Shown here piece after piece: positions 52,878-64,000 of a stretch of DNA of 64,000 nucleotides. The notes below the pieces were generated by a model. It was not told where the DNA came from and searched no databases. It saw nothing but the letters and a program-made list of their open reading frames with translations. The translations under genes were made by a program, and so were the position numbers. Position 1 is the stretch's first letter. Every line of letters begins with the position of its first letter. The stretch is taken from positions 186,001-250,000 of the forward strand of contig NBIV01000028.1 in assembly GCA_003194525.1 (NCBI GenBank), read 5' to 3'. This DNA is from Gracilariopsis chorda (taxonomy: Eukaryota; Rhodophyta; Florideophyceae; Gracilariales; Gracilariaceae).

Positions 52878-55709
52878 TCATAGCATGTGAGCTACATCAA
52901 AACCGTCAGCGAAAGCATATATTTCACCACCCAATACACTTCTCAAAACGCGTCGAGACTTGCAAGACCTGTAGGATAGAATTTTGCATATGTTGAATTT
53001 ATCGCATAGTGTAACGATGTATCCGAGCTGTGAGGATTGGTCGGCATTGTTCGCAAATGACGAATTAGTATAAACCCTGATATACAAAGATGCGAGATGT
53101 AGTTACTGCTGCATGATGCCTTGTTCTGAAGACTGTTTGACGTAATGGATAGTGCTGTTAAGTTCCTTGTTATGCTCAGGTGAAAAAGATCCTTCGTTAA
53201 CCTGCGCGAGTTGGGCTACACGGCATGAAATATCTGGGTGCGTATGTGTAATCTAACCTAGTGACATCAATTTAGACTTAAATTCTTGAAACAGAGGTTC
53301 GCTGATAGTGTCGGAAGTTTTGCAACTTCTTTGTGCTGATGTAAGCACAAGCCTTAGTCCATGGTGGATATCTCTTGCCCTGCGAAAACGAAATGATCCA
53401 GTGTATTCTCTTCAGATTCAAAACGTTCGGCTGTCGCTCGAGCTGAGTCCAAAAATTTCTTGTTTCCCAAAAGCATGGAGTCATCCACGTAAGTTCCAGC
53501 CAGTCCTGCGAGTTTTTCGTTGAAGCGTTTTAATAACAAAGAAAGGTCCCCTACGGCTCTTATCATCCCCAAATCCTTCTTCATGTGTTCAGAGAACGTG
53601 TAGTTCCAGTACTCCCCAGATTCAGTGAGAACATACAGATGGCGCAGGAATTTGAGCAGCTGGTTTGGTGCAAGCTCGAATTGCTTTGTAGACAGAATGT
53701 AGATATCAGGCATTAGCTTCGTTGCCGATTGGATATAGGCCTGGGTGATATCTGTAGACAATATGTGAAAACCAAAGATGGTGGCGATGGCAAGGATTAC
53801 GCGGATAGACGTCTGCTGCAAGGATGTTGAGTTATGAAATATAGTGCCCTTTTCACGGTCCATGTGGCCTTGTGCAATGAATCTGGCCTTATACAGGGAC
53901 TCTTATGTCTCTGCGTTCTGGATATATAGAACAAAACGGCCACCAATCACATTGGCATCAGACGGTAGTTCCTCTGTGTACACGACCTTCCATGTTACCC
54001 TCTTCAGAATTCCATCGAGTTCTTTGCGTATTGCTAGCAAAAAGCGTGGGTCCTTGTTGCGTTTGTCGCCGAACGGGATAAATTCCGTGATCATGATTCC
54101 ATATGCCTGTATGTTGCCGGGGGTGTTGATGGGAAGTCTTGAGAAGGGAGGCAGTGAACGGAAAGCGGAGAGTTGATCATGAAGCTTGTCGATGGCATGG
54201 GAATCATTGAAGACAAAGGAAGGGACGAGCTGGGCAATGTTATAATGGACGAGCCGGTTGTTGTGCTTGACAAAAACTTCGTTTTCCTCAACGCTCACGA
54301 CGGGGAGGGGTACGTGGAATTGTTCTGAACCTTCGCGCTATGCGTAGACCTTGTCGCCCAGGACGATGACATATTTGGATGCCGGTGGGACTCGAGCTCG
54401 ACGTGTACGAGCAATGCGTAGCTTAGCGACTATGGAGGCGTATTCGGTTCTTACGGACTCCAATGCTATCATACGGCGGCGTTGATCTGGCAGCGAGGGG
54501 TTTACGGCAGGGAATTCTAGGAAAGATCCGAAAACAAGGTACGAAGGAACTAGAGCGTCCGGTCCGACGGTGTCGTTCATGGCCTTCAGAGCGAAACGGA
54601 GAACTACAGCTTTGTCCAGGTCTGGTGCATCATGTCGGAGTTTTCGGTAAATTCGTCGGAGTGGTTTATGGTGTCTTTTTCCGAGATCCAAGGAGTTGTG
54701 GGACTGGAAACCGCTGATTTTCAGCCCTATTCCATTGTCGAAAGTGAGTTGATTCCATAGCGCAGAAGTGAAGACAGAACCGGAATCTGTGCGAAAAGAG
54801 TTGGGGTGTCCGACGTAGACGGTAGACCAGCATTGCGTGTAAGAGCTCCAAACTTCATTGACAGAATGGCCGTTGAGAAAGACGGCCTTGGAGAAATCTG
54901 TACTGCGATCGACTACGTGTAACACTGCTTTCCAATCAATCCAGAAGAGGTCGAGGGAGAGTTCTTGGTTGAAGACAATATTATTTGCAGGCATGAATAC
55001 ACGAAAGCGAAAAGGTTTCAACGAGAACGTGGTGCAGATGGCGCACGCACGTAAAATATCTTCCAATGTTTTGCGAGTGGTGGGTGTGAGATGCTCTGGA
55101 TGTGCTCGCTTGATGAGGTTATAGAGCTTTTGTGTGGTAGGATGGAAGAAGTGGTAGTGCAAATGCCGTAGTTCCGGCAGGGTGAACAGTGCCCAGGCAT
55201 ATGCGTACGCAAGGAAGGAATTTGTCGTCTGAAGTGCTTCGAGGTCCAAGGTCCAATAAAGGTTCTGGCGTGTGAGACGTTGTGTCCAACCTTCGAGTTT
55301 GGATCGCAGAGTATCGGAGTGCATATGTAGCACGAGTCTGTTCTGAGTGCACACGTTGAGACCGAGAAGGAACGGGAGGGAGACATCAAAGATGTGGGTT
55401 TGTACAGTAATGTTGGTGCCGAGGGTGGTGATAGAGTGATGAAAGTTGTACCAATGCTTGGTTGCTATTCGTTTCTAAATCGGACGTCCATGTTTACGTT
55501 GTTGAGCTTCACTGGAAGATTAAGAATGGCGAATAGGGCAATGAGTGATGACGGCCAATAACACTGCACAAGGTGCCGGACTCAACTAGTGCTCCATCGA
55601 AGGAGGGAGGTGGTGATCCTTGGGCGTGAACGATTTCGATCAAGTAATCATGCTGGATGTCGACAGTACGGCAATCAGGTATGTGAGACTTATGAGAGGT
55701 TAGTCGCAC
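52878..55709 (-). pseudogene. Ty1/copia pol (PR-IN-RT-RH), GalEa/CoRe-like
   Basis: Reading on the minus strand the order is copia-type. Protease: ALVESGTLCSVIGRHH (about 55600, DSG changed to ESG), followed by DVSLPFLLGLNVCTQNRL. Integrase: zinc motif HLHYHFFHP ... CAICTTF, then LDLFWIDWK, VVDRSTDF and FRTDSGSVF (54338-55354). Reverse transcriptase: AIRKELDGILKRVTW, KARFIAQGH, DITQAYIQS and the catalytic YVDDSMLLG (53354-54298). RNase H: NSSFANNADQSSQLGYIVTL and SCKSRRVLRSVLGGEIYAFAD (52878-53087). Integrase and RT share one frame broken by stops near 54336 and 53901; RNase H needs a frameshift. The SSQLGYIV and KSRRV..SVL.GEIYAF wording is what I know from GalEa/CoRe elements of red algae. 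Confidence 0.88.
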
Positions 55710-55727
55710 AGTGCGGTGAGGTCGACG

Positions 55728-56895
55728 TCAGATGAAACCGAGAATCGCGTTCTTGAGGCGCCGAAGTAGGGATGGTCCGTCAGGAGGTGGTGGGGGTGGA
55801 TCAGGAGGATCCGTGGTATTGGCTGACGATGCGATTGAGGTAGCATCATTAAGACTCTCAGCTGTACAGCAAATGTCAGGTGGGACGCGTGGTGGCCTGG
55901 GAGTTATGGGAGGCAGATGGCCAGTTTCGTTCCCCTCTAAAAACACTGATCCGAGAATTTTGGGAGAGACAGGGTGGTATGGAAAGTAGCAGAGTCTGCC
56001 AGCGTTTCGGGAATTTATGCCCCTTTGGGTTCTGTGTGCTCGTCCCCAGATTGATTAGTGTTGTCAGGGCTGGCATCTTCCGCATGAGCGGCGAATGCCG
56101 AAGTGGTATTACTTTTTTCTTGGTCTTCGTCGTTGGGTGTCGTGTCATCCAGATCTTCATCGTTTATTTCTTCAAATTTGTCATCCATTACGTAATACGC
56201 TCCACGGTTTCCGCGATATTGATTGTAAGGGCGACGGGTCCGGTAGAATCCGCGAGGGTGTCCTCGGTGTTTTTCATGCCTATCCCGTGATTCATGACGC
56301 TAAGGGTGGTAGCGGGAGCTGCGGTCCTCTCTGTGGCAGAAAGATTCTTGGTGGGGTTTAGTGCTGTAGGATTTCCCACGGCTAGTCGGTTACTGGCCAA
56401 ATCGAGGGTTGGTGTAGAATGCGTCGTTCTGTATTACAACTTGTCCTTGTGACTCCTTGGAATACTCTACATGCTTCTGGAGAACATTGGCTAGGGCGGC
56501 AGAGAAGGAGGCATAGGAGGGCAGTTCATCGGTGGTGCTGTCGAGGATGGATGTTGCCCATGGTTTCTGCGCTAGGTCGTGCTGGAATTGACCCCGGAAC
56601 CAGTGGAGTCCATCGTTATGGCCCCGAACCGCGCTAAAACCGGAAAATAACTGGTCAAAGTGTCTATGACCACGATGAAGTTTGGAGGATACGGTCGGTC
56701 AAAGTACTGCAGACAACCATGATGGAGCCAGTGCAGAGCGCTTTCGATATCTTCAAGGTGCGCATCGTTGCGGGAAACCAAAGAACCGACGACTCGGACT
56801 GAAAGAAACGGACCTGTAACGACCTGAACAACTGGAGTGGAAAGCGTTTTGCGATCAGCAGGTGGTGCACTCATAGTAGGTGAAGTACCATCCAC
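55728..56895 (-). pseudogene. copia gag relic
   Basis: Directly upstream of the pol relic on the same strand. It starts MDGTSPTMSAPPADRK at 56895 and continues, after a frameshift near 56580, as QFQHDLAQKPWATSILDSTT ... SFSAALANVLQKHVEYS. An Arg/Gly-rich, nucleic-acid-binding stretch follows (RHEKHRGHPRGFYRTRRP, YNQYRGNRGAYY), and then an acidic stretch (DDKFEEINDEDLDDTT). This is the usual make-up of a gag, though no CCHC zinc knuckle is visible. Frameshifts make it non-functional. Confidence 0.6.
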
Positions 56896-58514
56896 TGGGA
56901 CGCTCGGAGGTGTCGCCAGGGATTCTATAAACTATTGGGGCATGGCAACATCCTCATCCTGCCCATCTTCCCAATAAGCAAGAGGACCTGGAAGGCTTTG
57001 ATATTCCACGGTAGCAACGCATAGTTACTTATGGCTCCATAGAGCCCAGGCTTGCCCTGCCTTCCAAGGATGGTTCTCAGCAGCATCCAAAATGGCAGTG
57101 AGCTCCTCGACCGAGTACAGTGTGTTCCTGACAAGTTTCGCCAAGCCAGGTTCGTCACTGCCAATTTACACAAGGTGTTTCGACATACCGAAGATATGAC
57201 CGACAGGATAGAGCGCGTGAGTCGGAACGATGGAACGTTTGGGCCGTATCGGGCACAACCTGGCCACCCTAACAGTCTGGAGAGATAGGAGCGCCGTTAT
57301 GGCAGCGAATGCCGGTAGGGAAAGTGTCCAGACGGTGCCTGCAAAAGCCAATCTATGTATAGAACCACTACCAAACTAGGCTAATTCGTTGGATTGGAAC
57401 GTCCCGGAACTGGCACGTTTTGAAATGCCCCCACCGACTTGGTCTTGGAACGTAAATCTTATGGCGCATCGCCTATTCTTGCGGAAAGAATTCCACTTGG
57501 TTGTACTTGTACATTGTTCGCACGATAGCCCTTGGGTGACGGAGACGGGACTCGGCAGGTACGTCCCCAGCCCACCGGCCTTGGTCCATGAACCAATTGG
57601 TATGTAAGGACTTGTCGAATCAAACCATGTTGAAGTTACACCGCACAGCTGAGTTATGGGCACCCATGTCGTACAGTTCCCAAACCAGCGGGCGAAAGTA
57701 TGCAAACTCTCGGGGGCCGTGAACGAAGGGAACGTTAGACGGAAACATAGGGAGAATGACATACACAAGTAGTGTATGATGCCGCTTGGCATCGAATACC
57801 GCCTATCGGTTTAGTTGACGATTTCGGCCACCAGGTTGTGGAGGAGCCCCGTAGTTGGTACTCTGCGCGACTTGCTCGCAACCTCAACGGCTAGAGGTGA
57901 CGTACGTGTCCCCGTAGGGTCGACGATACTCCTTTGGAGCCCGAAACGAGTTGCTATTGACGAACCAATAGAAGGAATGGAGGATGCGAGTATCAATGTC
58001 CTCCAGAGCTGTCTTATAACCACCATTACGCCGAAACAGTTCACCAACCGGAAGAAGACGTAGAGTCGGTTAACCCATTGGAGAAACGGCAGCTGGAGCG
58101 GTATGAGATGTTCCAAAAACTGGCAACAGATCGGGCTAATTATCCTGAGAGACCTAAGCGTGCCCTCGGCTGCGATCCCGAGCCCAAACACTGCTGGTAG
58201 TCTGCGAACCACTACGGGATTGAGAACGGGTAGCGGTCGGAAGGGCTTACGTTGAGACCAAAACGAGGTTTAAAAATCCCGCAATTTTAGGCTGCATTGG
58301 CAGAAACTATCCTTTCATGCAGAACCAAAGCAAGATATTGCGTAGTTCTGGGCTTTACTTGAGACAACTCTCTCGCCGTCCTCATCAAAAACATTTGCCT
58401 CCTATCGAAGCAAGCGCAAACTATAGGAGGCTTTCAAGGCTCGTGAAGTATTCTTTCTTCGAGTGCCAACGTTTTAACGTCCGAGTTTGACCTTAAGACG
58501 TCTCACTAACCGGT
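56896..58514. other. Copia 5' flank, possible LTR, no gene recognised
   Basis: A 1.6-kb stretch with open frames on both strands (57376-57792 and 57811-58212 on minus, 57389-57607 and 57815-58063 on +) but no domain. The 5' LTR and leader of the copia element should lie here. I could not find a matching copy on the far side. Confidence 0.35.
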
Positions 58515-60297
58515 TCAACACAACTTCATCAACATCCCCAGCGCAAAACAACAGCGGCACATTCCGTTTTTCATAGAGCACTTGCGAAGGGACTTCGTCT
58601 CCTTTGTCTTACTCTTGGAACTTATAAACTTCCCACTAACCTTTACTGTACTATTGCAACGATTTTTCACTTGCAATGTGCTCTGAGTAAGTCGAAGTGC
58701 TGGAGTCCCACCCTTCTTAAAAGAAATAATCAGAATTAAGCGAACAGATGCTTTCAATGGCACTGCCTCCCGTAACCCTCAATGGTTCGAACGTTAGTTC
58801 TGAAGAACGTTCTCGATTGCTTTTAATGCAGCTGTACGATCTTTATGAGCTGCCAGGGCCTCCTCAATGCTTTCGCGAATAACATTGTCACTCTTACGAA
58901 GGGTAAGCGACCTTCTAACCTTCATTGACTTGCCTCCACCTTTCTCATCCTCACCAATGTTTTGGAAACCAAACCTCTCGCAAGAAGGGTCCACAAACAT
59001 ATTTTACAGTGGCCATAAGCTAACGTCGATGAAACTATTCTTTACAACCTCCAAAATGATTGTGCGATAGCTTTCCATTGCAAATTACATCTTGAAATAC
59101 ATGTTTGCATGTGGGAACTCCCCAGTTGCCAAAAGAGCATTACGAAGCGATATAGTTCCTTCTTTGAAGTGCTTGTTCATATGCAAATCGCCGGGCTGTA
59201 GGAAATGGGACTTATTTGCAGGAAGCTGGATAACATGTATATTGAACTTCTTGCATTCGTTTAACCACGCCGTTTCTTTGCGTGAGCTTTGCGTGAGCTG
59301 TGACCATCGAGCAAAAGCTGGAGGTACTTCGATTTTGACATGAGCTGACGTGCGTAGTTTTCAAAATATTCAACGAAGTTCTTCAAGAGGTTGCAATCCA
59401 TAGACTATTTTGAGCTACATCGAACTACTGTTTTTTTACTGTAATCCAGTTCGAATATTCAAGCGAACTGTACCTTAAAGGTAGGAGACTCACAGTTTTC
59501 TGATCAATTGCATCCATCCACTTGGGCATGGCTTTCTTTCCTTCCACAACAAGAAACGGTGTAGCGAGCTTTGCGGACACTGAGCCAATCACCACCACCG
59601 TAAAATGCTTTCTGTTCTCTTTCAGGTCGTACGGTCGACCTGAATAGTGCGAATTGGAAGCCGAAAACACCCTGACTTTGCAGCCATGCTGCGCATTCAC
59701 AGCAGTTTTATCAAGATTACAGATACGGTCTGTGTCTTGAAATAACTCTAGGGCTTCCTTCCGAAGCTTCGAGAGAACAGTACTAAGTGTTTGAACATGA
59801 TCCATGTTTTTGCATTCGAGGTACTTATGAGACATGGCCTCTGCACAACGAATTGTTATCGAGCGGTTTTTTGGACGCAAAAACCGCAGGGCAGCATCAG
59901 AAGTCACACCTTGGTGGTACCCATTACGACCGTTGCCGGCTATTTCAGCTATAAGGCTTTTTATGTTGTTGTTCTCGAAGGCAAATCCGCGCTTGCCTGC
60001 ATAAATCAAACGTCGTGCAATTATGGCTTCTTCTGCGTTGGTGATAATTGTTGGTCTACAACGCTTGACATCTACTGAGTGGAGAAGTTTGTAAAGTCCA
60101 TTGTCACATGTAGACTTCGTGGCTTTGAGCAAGCAATAGGTTGTTGCTCTAGAAAGCTTGCATGCCGACGCAACATTTCGGAGTTTGTAGCCATGCTGGA
60201 AGAGTTCTACCGCACGGATTCTGTTTGCTTGGTCTGCACTTCTACGATGTGCGAGACGTTTCAGTCCAGCGTTTTGGAGTCTTATTGACCTATTCAT
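58515..60297 (-). pseudogene. pogo/Tigger-like DDE_1 transposase, decayed
   Basis: The long open part (59425-60297, 290 codons) starts with a helix-turn-helix (NRIRAVELFQHGYKLRNVASACKLSRATTY). It then carries NLDKTAVN (the family NxDETG-like first Asp) and HFTVVVIGSVSAK and KAMPKWM, normal DDE_1 spacing. Past a stop the next block reads YLQLLLDGHSSRKAH (second Asp). After a frameshift comes CKKFNIHVIQLPANKSHFLQPGDLHMNKHFK, the diagnostic xIxxxxLPxxxSHxLQPLD region. FVDPSCERFGFQNIG and a Lys/Ser-rich tail (58515-58763) finish it. At least three disruptions are present. Terminal repeats were not found. Confidence 0.82.
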
Positions 60298-62199
60298 TGC
60301 GTAGAGAATGGCGTATTGGGGTGGAGAAAGGGCCAGTTGATTGCAGTGTTGAAGGGTGAGGGAATGCTAAGAAACGGTGAAGTGGAAGCTTGGAGACACG
60401 AGATTACGTCATTCACAGAAGGGCCGTCTTAATTAAAGCCCTTTCTCAAGTGAAGCCCTTCTGACTGCTAACTCTTTCGGCTATACCCCCATAGAGACCC
60501 CTCCGAGTATGTCGGTTCATCGCTGATGCCACAAAAATTGGTCCTGTATGGACCCCTGAAGGTAAAGGGAGAGCAAAGGGATGTGAGTACTTGTCCAGAG
60601 CGGTTAAATGGGGGTCAGAAGACGCCTCCGTGACCTCTGAAGAACACTTCTCACGTTTCGGTCTCTCTCTATCAGTGAAGGGCTCCGAAGCACGGAGAAA
60701 AAGCCGAAGGGTATGGCACGGCTTTGTCGGTGCGGAAGGACCTGAATAGGCACTCAAACGAACCTGCTCCATAAATACAATTCATTTGGGTGCGAAAGGA
60801 ATGCTGTGCTAGGGGAGCGTCTTCTCAGAACCAAATTTATATGAGAGAATGAGCCCCTCTACTCCTCTAGGTCCAAAACAGCCGCCACGTCCTCGAGGGA
60901 ACCCATGACCTGACGGAAAAGGGGCGGCCAATTTGCAGGAAGACCAGTGTACATCAACGTAGCGCGCAAACGCTTCGCGCGAAGTGAACTGAACGGGCAA
61001 CACCAATCGGGATCGATGCCGCGAAATAGAACAGAGAGTTACAGTGAAGCGGTGGAGCGAATGCTGGCTGTCAGCAGAGCAAGTGGTGAAGTCCACCCAT
61101 ATTACCGCCAAACAAATGGTGAAGACAAACCAAAGGGTTAGTCGGATCGCCCACAGGAGAAATACCTCGTAGTTCTGCAAGGTCAAACAAAAACCAAAAG
61201 GTACAGTACACGATTCGCAAACCAAAAAGAAGCCTCCGATGAAGAAGAAGAGGTCAAACCTCAGGTTCACATTTACTGCAAGGAGAATGCACTGCCGAAC
61301 TTCGAGCGAACTACTGAATGGTACTGCGCACGCTGAGTTGCACCACGCGCACTAAAGATGCCCTTAAAATGGTTTACTGACACTGGCCACCGAGCCAAAG
61401 TGTACAGCCATGAGGGCATGACTATCAGTTGGAGGGTGGTCTGCAATACAGTGACTTCTGAACAAGTAGACAGTGCAACACGCGCTGTACCAATAGTATA
61501 GTATGACACGTGAGTTAGAGTGGCTAGCCAACTACAGTAGTAATTTACTTAATTTACTTAATACCTTTAGATTGGTAGTAACACTCCGCTACTGTGACGT
61601 CGGCCAAGCCACTAGGGCCTTCTGCAACGTATGCCACGTAGCAGAGTGCATCTGAGGTTGAGCTTCACTCATCCTTAACCTGGGTGCAACGATGCCTCTC
61701 TAAGAATGATAAAGGTAAGCACCTCTGGGCTAGGTGTGGTACCATTTGGTTTTTACAATCAACCTTCTTGGTTAGCTTAGGCTATTCAGGCTCTACTAAC
61801 TCGTTTGTGCCATACGAATAACACTACCAGTTGGTTACGGCTTGACCACCTGCCTATTTTGCAACCCTCGTGGGTTGGTGCTGCCAAACCCATCCGGTGA
61901 CTCAACTTCCACCCTTCAGGTTGAGCCCTCGCTGCGCTCCCAGTGAAGGTTATTCAGACTGACTGCTCAGCTGGTACTCGACCCCCAAATGGTTGTACCA
62001 CAAATACAGGACTACGCATCTTTCCCATATTCATTTTTTCTTCGTCATCACACCTGAAACACTCTTCTGGAAGGTTGAGGAAGTAGTCAGATGCCATCGT
62101 TTCAGGGACTTGGTAGGTTTAAAGAATTGTGAATCCATCATAGTTTGGAGGCCAAGGGCTCTGATTGCCATCCATGTGTATAGTTCAAAACAGATGGCA
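60298..62199. other. 1.9-kb stretch of probable repeat sequence
   Basis: No gene was recognised. At about 61530-61565 the sequence TAGTAATTTACTTAATTTACTTAATAC is, in reverse, like the end of the LTR-like repeat near 51380 (TTAAGTAAATTACT). So part of this block may be an inverted copy of that family. The minus frame 60809-61270 is aromatic-rich and not convincing. Confidence 0.3.
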
Positions 62200-63081
62200 C
62201 CTTACACCAGTTTTTGTGACCTTCCTTGGAGCAAAACCATAGTCCGCAGCCATACCTGTAGCGCTTGTTATAGCATAACAACTACAACTATACACATCAC
62301 ATTGCTTTATGTATCCCAGAACATCTAACATGAAGTCTTGTTTTGAACTTTCGCAAGAGCTTTCTCACCCAGAACAATATATTCAAATGCATTCTGAAAG
62401 AATGTGACGAGATTGTCTGGACATTTGCATCCATAACTATCCCTGAAGTAACTTGTTGCCATGTATTGAAGCGCACTGCGTGGACCAAAAAACCACCGTG
62501 CAATAACAATTCCCCAGTGAACATCCTTCAGATGAATGGGAACAAAGACGCTGTTCACTGATTTTGCATCACCGGTGACGTTCACTTTGAAAACTGTCCA
62601 AGATAGATTGGCTCTGCAGCAGCTACGTTTTCACGCGTTTTGCATACGATAACAATGTAACTCCCGTATCACAACTACAAAAACAAACGCCAGAGATAGG
62701 TCTCATATCCATTAATGCCACGGTTATGAAATTAGAACAGAGGTACAATTCTGGCCGAGCCCTGTTCACAAAAGACAGTGGGGTCGTTTCAAGCTCTCCA
62801 GCTGAAACGGTGTTATCTACATGATTGTGTACTTTTCTAAACCGCTGCGAATTATTGGTCAACCTCAGTGTTCCATATACTTCAAGATCTTTATAAAGTG
62901 CTCTGCAAATACTTGATACTGGATTATATGCATCGAGCTCGAGCAGTCGATCAAATTCATGCTCTGTAGATGCTGCAGGAAAATGATGAGGACACAGAAA
63001 CCGTAGGTTAGATATTGATTGGCATGTTCGAGATTGCTGTATATGAATGGGAAGGAAAGGTATATCTACTGCAGTTCTCAT
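62200..63081 (-). pseudogene. Ulp1-like (C48) cysteine protease relic
   Basis: Minus-strand frames read, in order, LYLCSNFITVALMDMR, then SVFVPIHLKDVHWGIVIA (the HW catalytic His block), then QCDVYSCSCYAITSATGMAADYG. The last corresponds to the Q-x-D-x-x-x-C block with the catalytic Cys. The spacing fits a Ulp1/SENP fold. Frame changes lie between the blocks, so it is not functional. Ulp1 domains of this sort are often carried by Mutator-like and other large DNA transposons, and this is the most likely origin given the neighbours. Confidence 0.6.
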
Positions 63082-63680
63082 CCAAAGATTGGTGGGACAA
63101 TAGTAAAAGAAAATTGCTCAAGCTCTTGAGATTAGATGTAGATAGAAGCCAAAAATCGTTGGTTGTGGTTTTGATAGTTTTCAAAAATCTCTACGATCAT
63201 ATTCGTGAACATTACGCTTTGAAGGCAGTGCTTGTGAAGTCCCTGACCATTCTCATAGTCCCATCCGCAACACAAGCGATGACATGGACAGAAGCTATCG
63301 AGTGAGTGTCTTTTAATGCCTGAGCCTACTACTGCTATAGAGCGAGACGCCAAGTACTGGGGAGCTACTGTTAGGGAGAAGATTGGACGTGAGGGAATCA
63401 TGGTAGCGTGTATGTCTGAGACTACGCTTCTGATTGGTCGCCACTTTTACTTCGGCGACGTTTTGTCGATTGGGCACTTGCCCCTTCACGCTGTGTAAAC
63501 GTAGCGTAACGCAATAAAAGGCTACATGTGACGGCACAACATCCTCTGGTGGAGGCCATCGATCATGCCTTCTCTCAATAGTGGTTTTGAATTAGCACCA
63601 AAGTCCTTGTTTTTTAGCCTGCGATTTTCGGCCTGTTCTTATCTCGCATGAGTATCTGTTTTTTATAAAATCCACACAAG
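63082..63680. other. Spacer before the terminal open frame
   Basis: Six hundred bases with short open frames on both strands and no recognised domain. Confidence 0.35.
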
Positions 63681-64000
63681 ATGTCTTTTCTATCTCACCA
63701 CTACCCCAGAAAGACCAATGACGGCGATGACTACCTTGACACTGCTGTGTCGTTTATGTCGTTATTTTTAGCGCACCAACAGCACACGTCTCAGATGCTG
63801 GCTGCAGCCCAATCTGCAGCCCTAGCCCTTTTGTATCCCGGTGCGCACGTTGCAGAAATCAGGGACGAAGAAGAACTGCGAACGAAGCCCGGTCGCAGTA
63901 ACAATTTGTTCTCAAAGAAGGCTACGTATGTCCTCAGAGAGCAGTCAAACTTCTACAAAAAATTGCGTTATCATGATGAGAATAAATATTTGTTCAAAAA
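63681..64000 (+). CDS. PIF/Harbinger nuclease N-terminus, cut by window edge
   Basis: The ATG-led frame MSFLSHHYPRKTNDGDDYLD is open for 106 codons to the last base, with no stop, so it continues outside. It contains an Ala/Leu/Gln-rich helical stretch, then HVAEIRDEEELRTKPGRSNN, then YVLREQSNFYKKLRYHDENK. The LREQ block, the basic Asn/Ser-rich stretch before it and the following xxYL/F region align with the decayed Harbinger copy at 48669-48890 (ILREQ ... DYLNGHPTYILRSF). This is therefore probably the start of another, possibly intact, member of the same family. No catalytic residue is inside the window, so the call rests on N-terminal resemblance only. Confidence 0.5.
   Translation, partial: MSFLSHHYPRKTNDGDDYLDTAVSFMSLFLAHQQHTSQMLAAAQSAALALLYPGAHVAEIRDEEELRTKPGRSNNLFSKKATYVLREQSNFYKKLRYHDENKYLFK

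Noticed and set aside
61530-61565. Inverted third copy of the LTR-like repeat
   Set aside because: Only the AT-rich terminal motif matches; the rest could not be aligned by eye, so it is not called as a repeat copy.
1-64000. CRISPR array, rRNA or bacterial operon
   Set aside because: No regularly spaced direct repeats with spacers, no rRNA-like sequence, and gene structure (introns, TATA/AATAAA) is eukaryotic.

Overview
The window looks like nuclear DNA from a photosynthetic eukaryote, most likely a florideophyte red alga of the Chondrus type. This is inferred, not proven. The evidence is a homogentisate prenyltransferase with a plastid-type leader beside standard eukaryotic genes (ESCRT-III Snf7, CAF1 deadenylase, ESF2, mitochondrial pyruvate carrier, complex I NDUFA1). 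Genes are mostly intronless; the two introns found are 104 and 67 nt. A degraded Ty1/copia element has a pol resembling the GalEa/CoRe group known from red algae. No rRNA, tRNA or CRISPR array was recognised.

Positions 1-20 kb are a GC-rich, gene-dense, essentially transposon-free block. In order: the 3' end of an ammonium transporter (+); a full ammonium transporter (-), convergent with the first; an ABC1/UbiB atypical kinase (+), divergent from it; MPC1 (+, split); SNF7/VPS32 (+); a homogentisate prenyltransferase (-); CAF1 (-); NDUFA1 (-, split); ESF2/ABT1 (+); and an armadillo-like protein (-). These serve nitrogen uptake, quinone and tocopherol chemistry, mitochondrial pyruvate import and respiration, membrane scission, mRNA decay and ribosome assembly. 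They are housekeeping neighbours, not one pathway.

From about 20 to 27 kb the character changes. A low-complexity promoter zone (G33, TG16, C23) is followed by an unannotated stretch. Next comes a decayed copy of the catalytic core of the RNA polymerase III largest subunit, then a 5'-truncated LINE with a 14-bp target-site duplication. Inside that LINE are a second retroposon with its own 11-bp duplication and a 92-codon Tudor-like segment splitting the RNase H domain.

From 27 to 36 kb there are three intact lineage-specific genes: a 10-cysteine secreted protein with an arginine-rich tail, a short secreted GH18-like protein, and a multi-pass membrane protein. The first two share a promoter and terminator layout. 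Several strong hairpins lie nearby.

From 39 to 64 kb the window is a graveyard of transposons: a Mutator-like transposase and a PIF/Harbinger nuclease lying between two related LTR-like repeats; a copia gag-pol; a pogo/Tigger-like DDE transposase; a Ulp1-like protease relic; and, at the right edge, an open N-terminus matching the PIF/Harbinger protein. No complete new system was found. The best leads are the layered retroposon with its captured domain, the RPC1 relic, and the secreted-protein genes embedded in the repeats.
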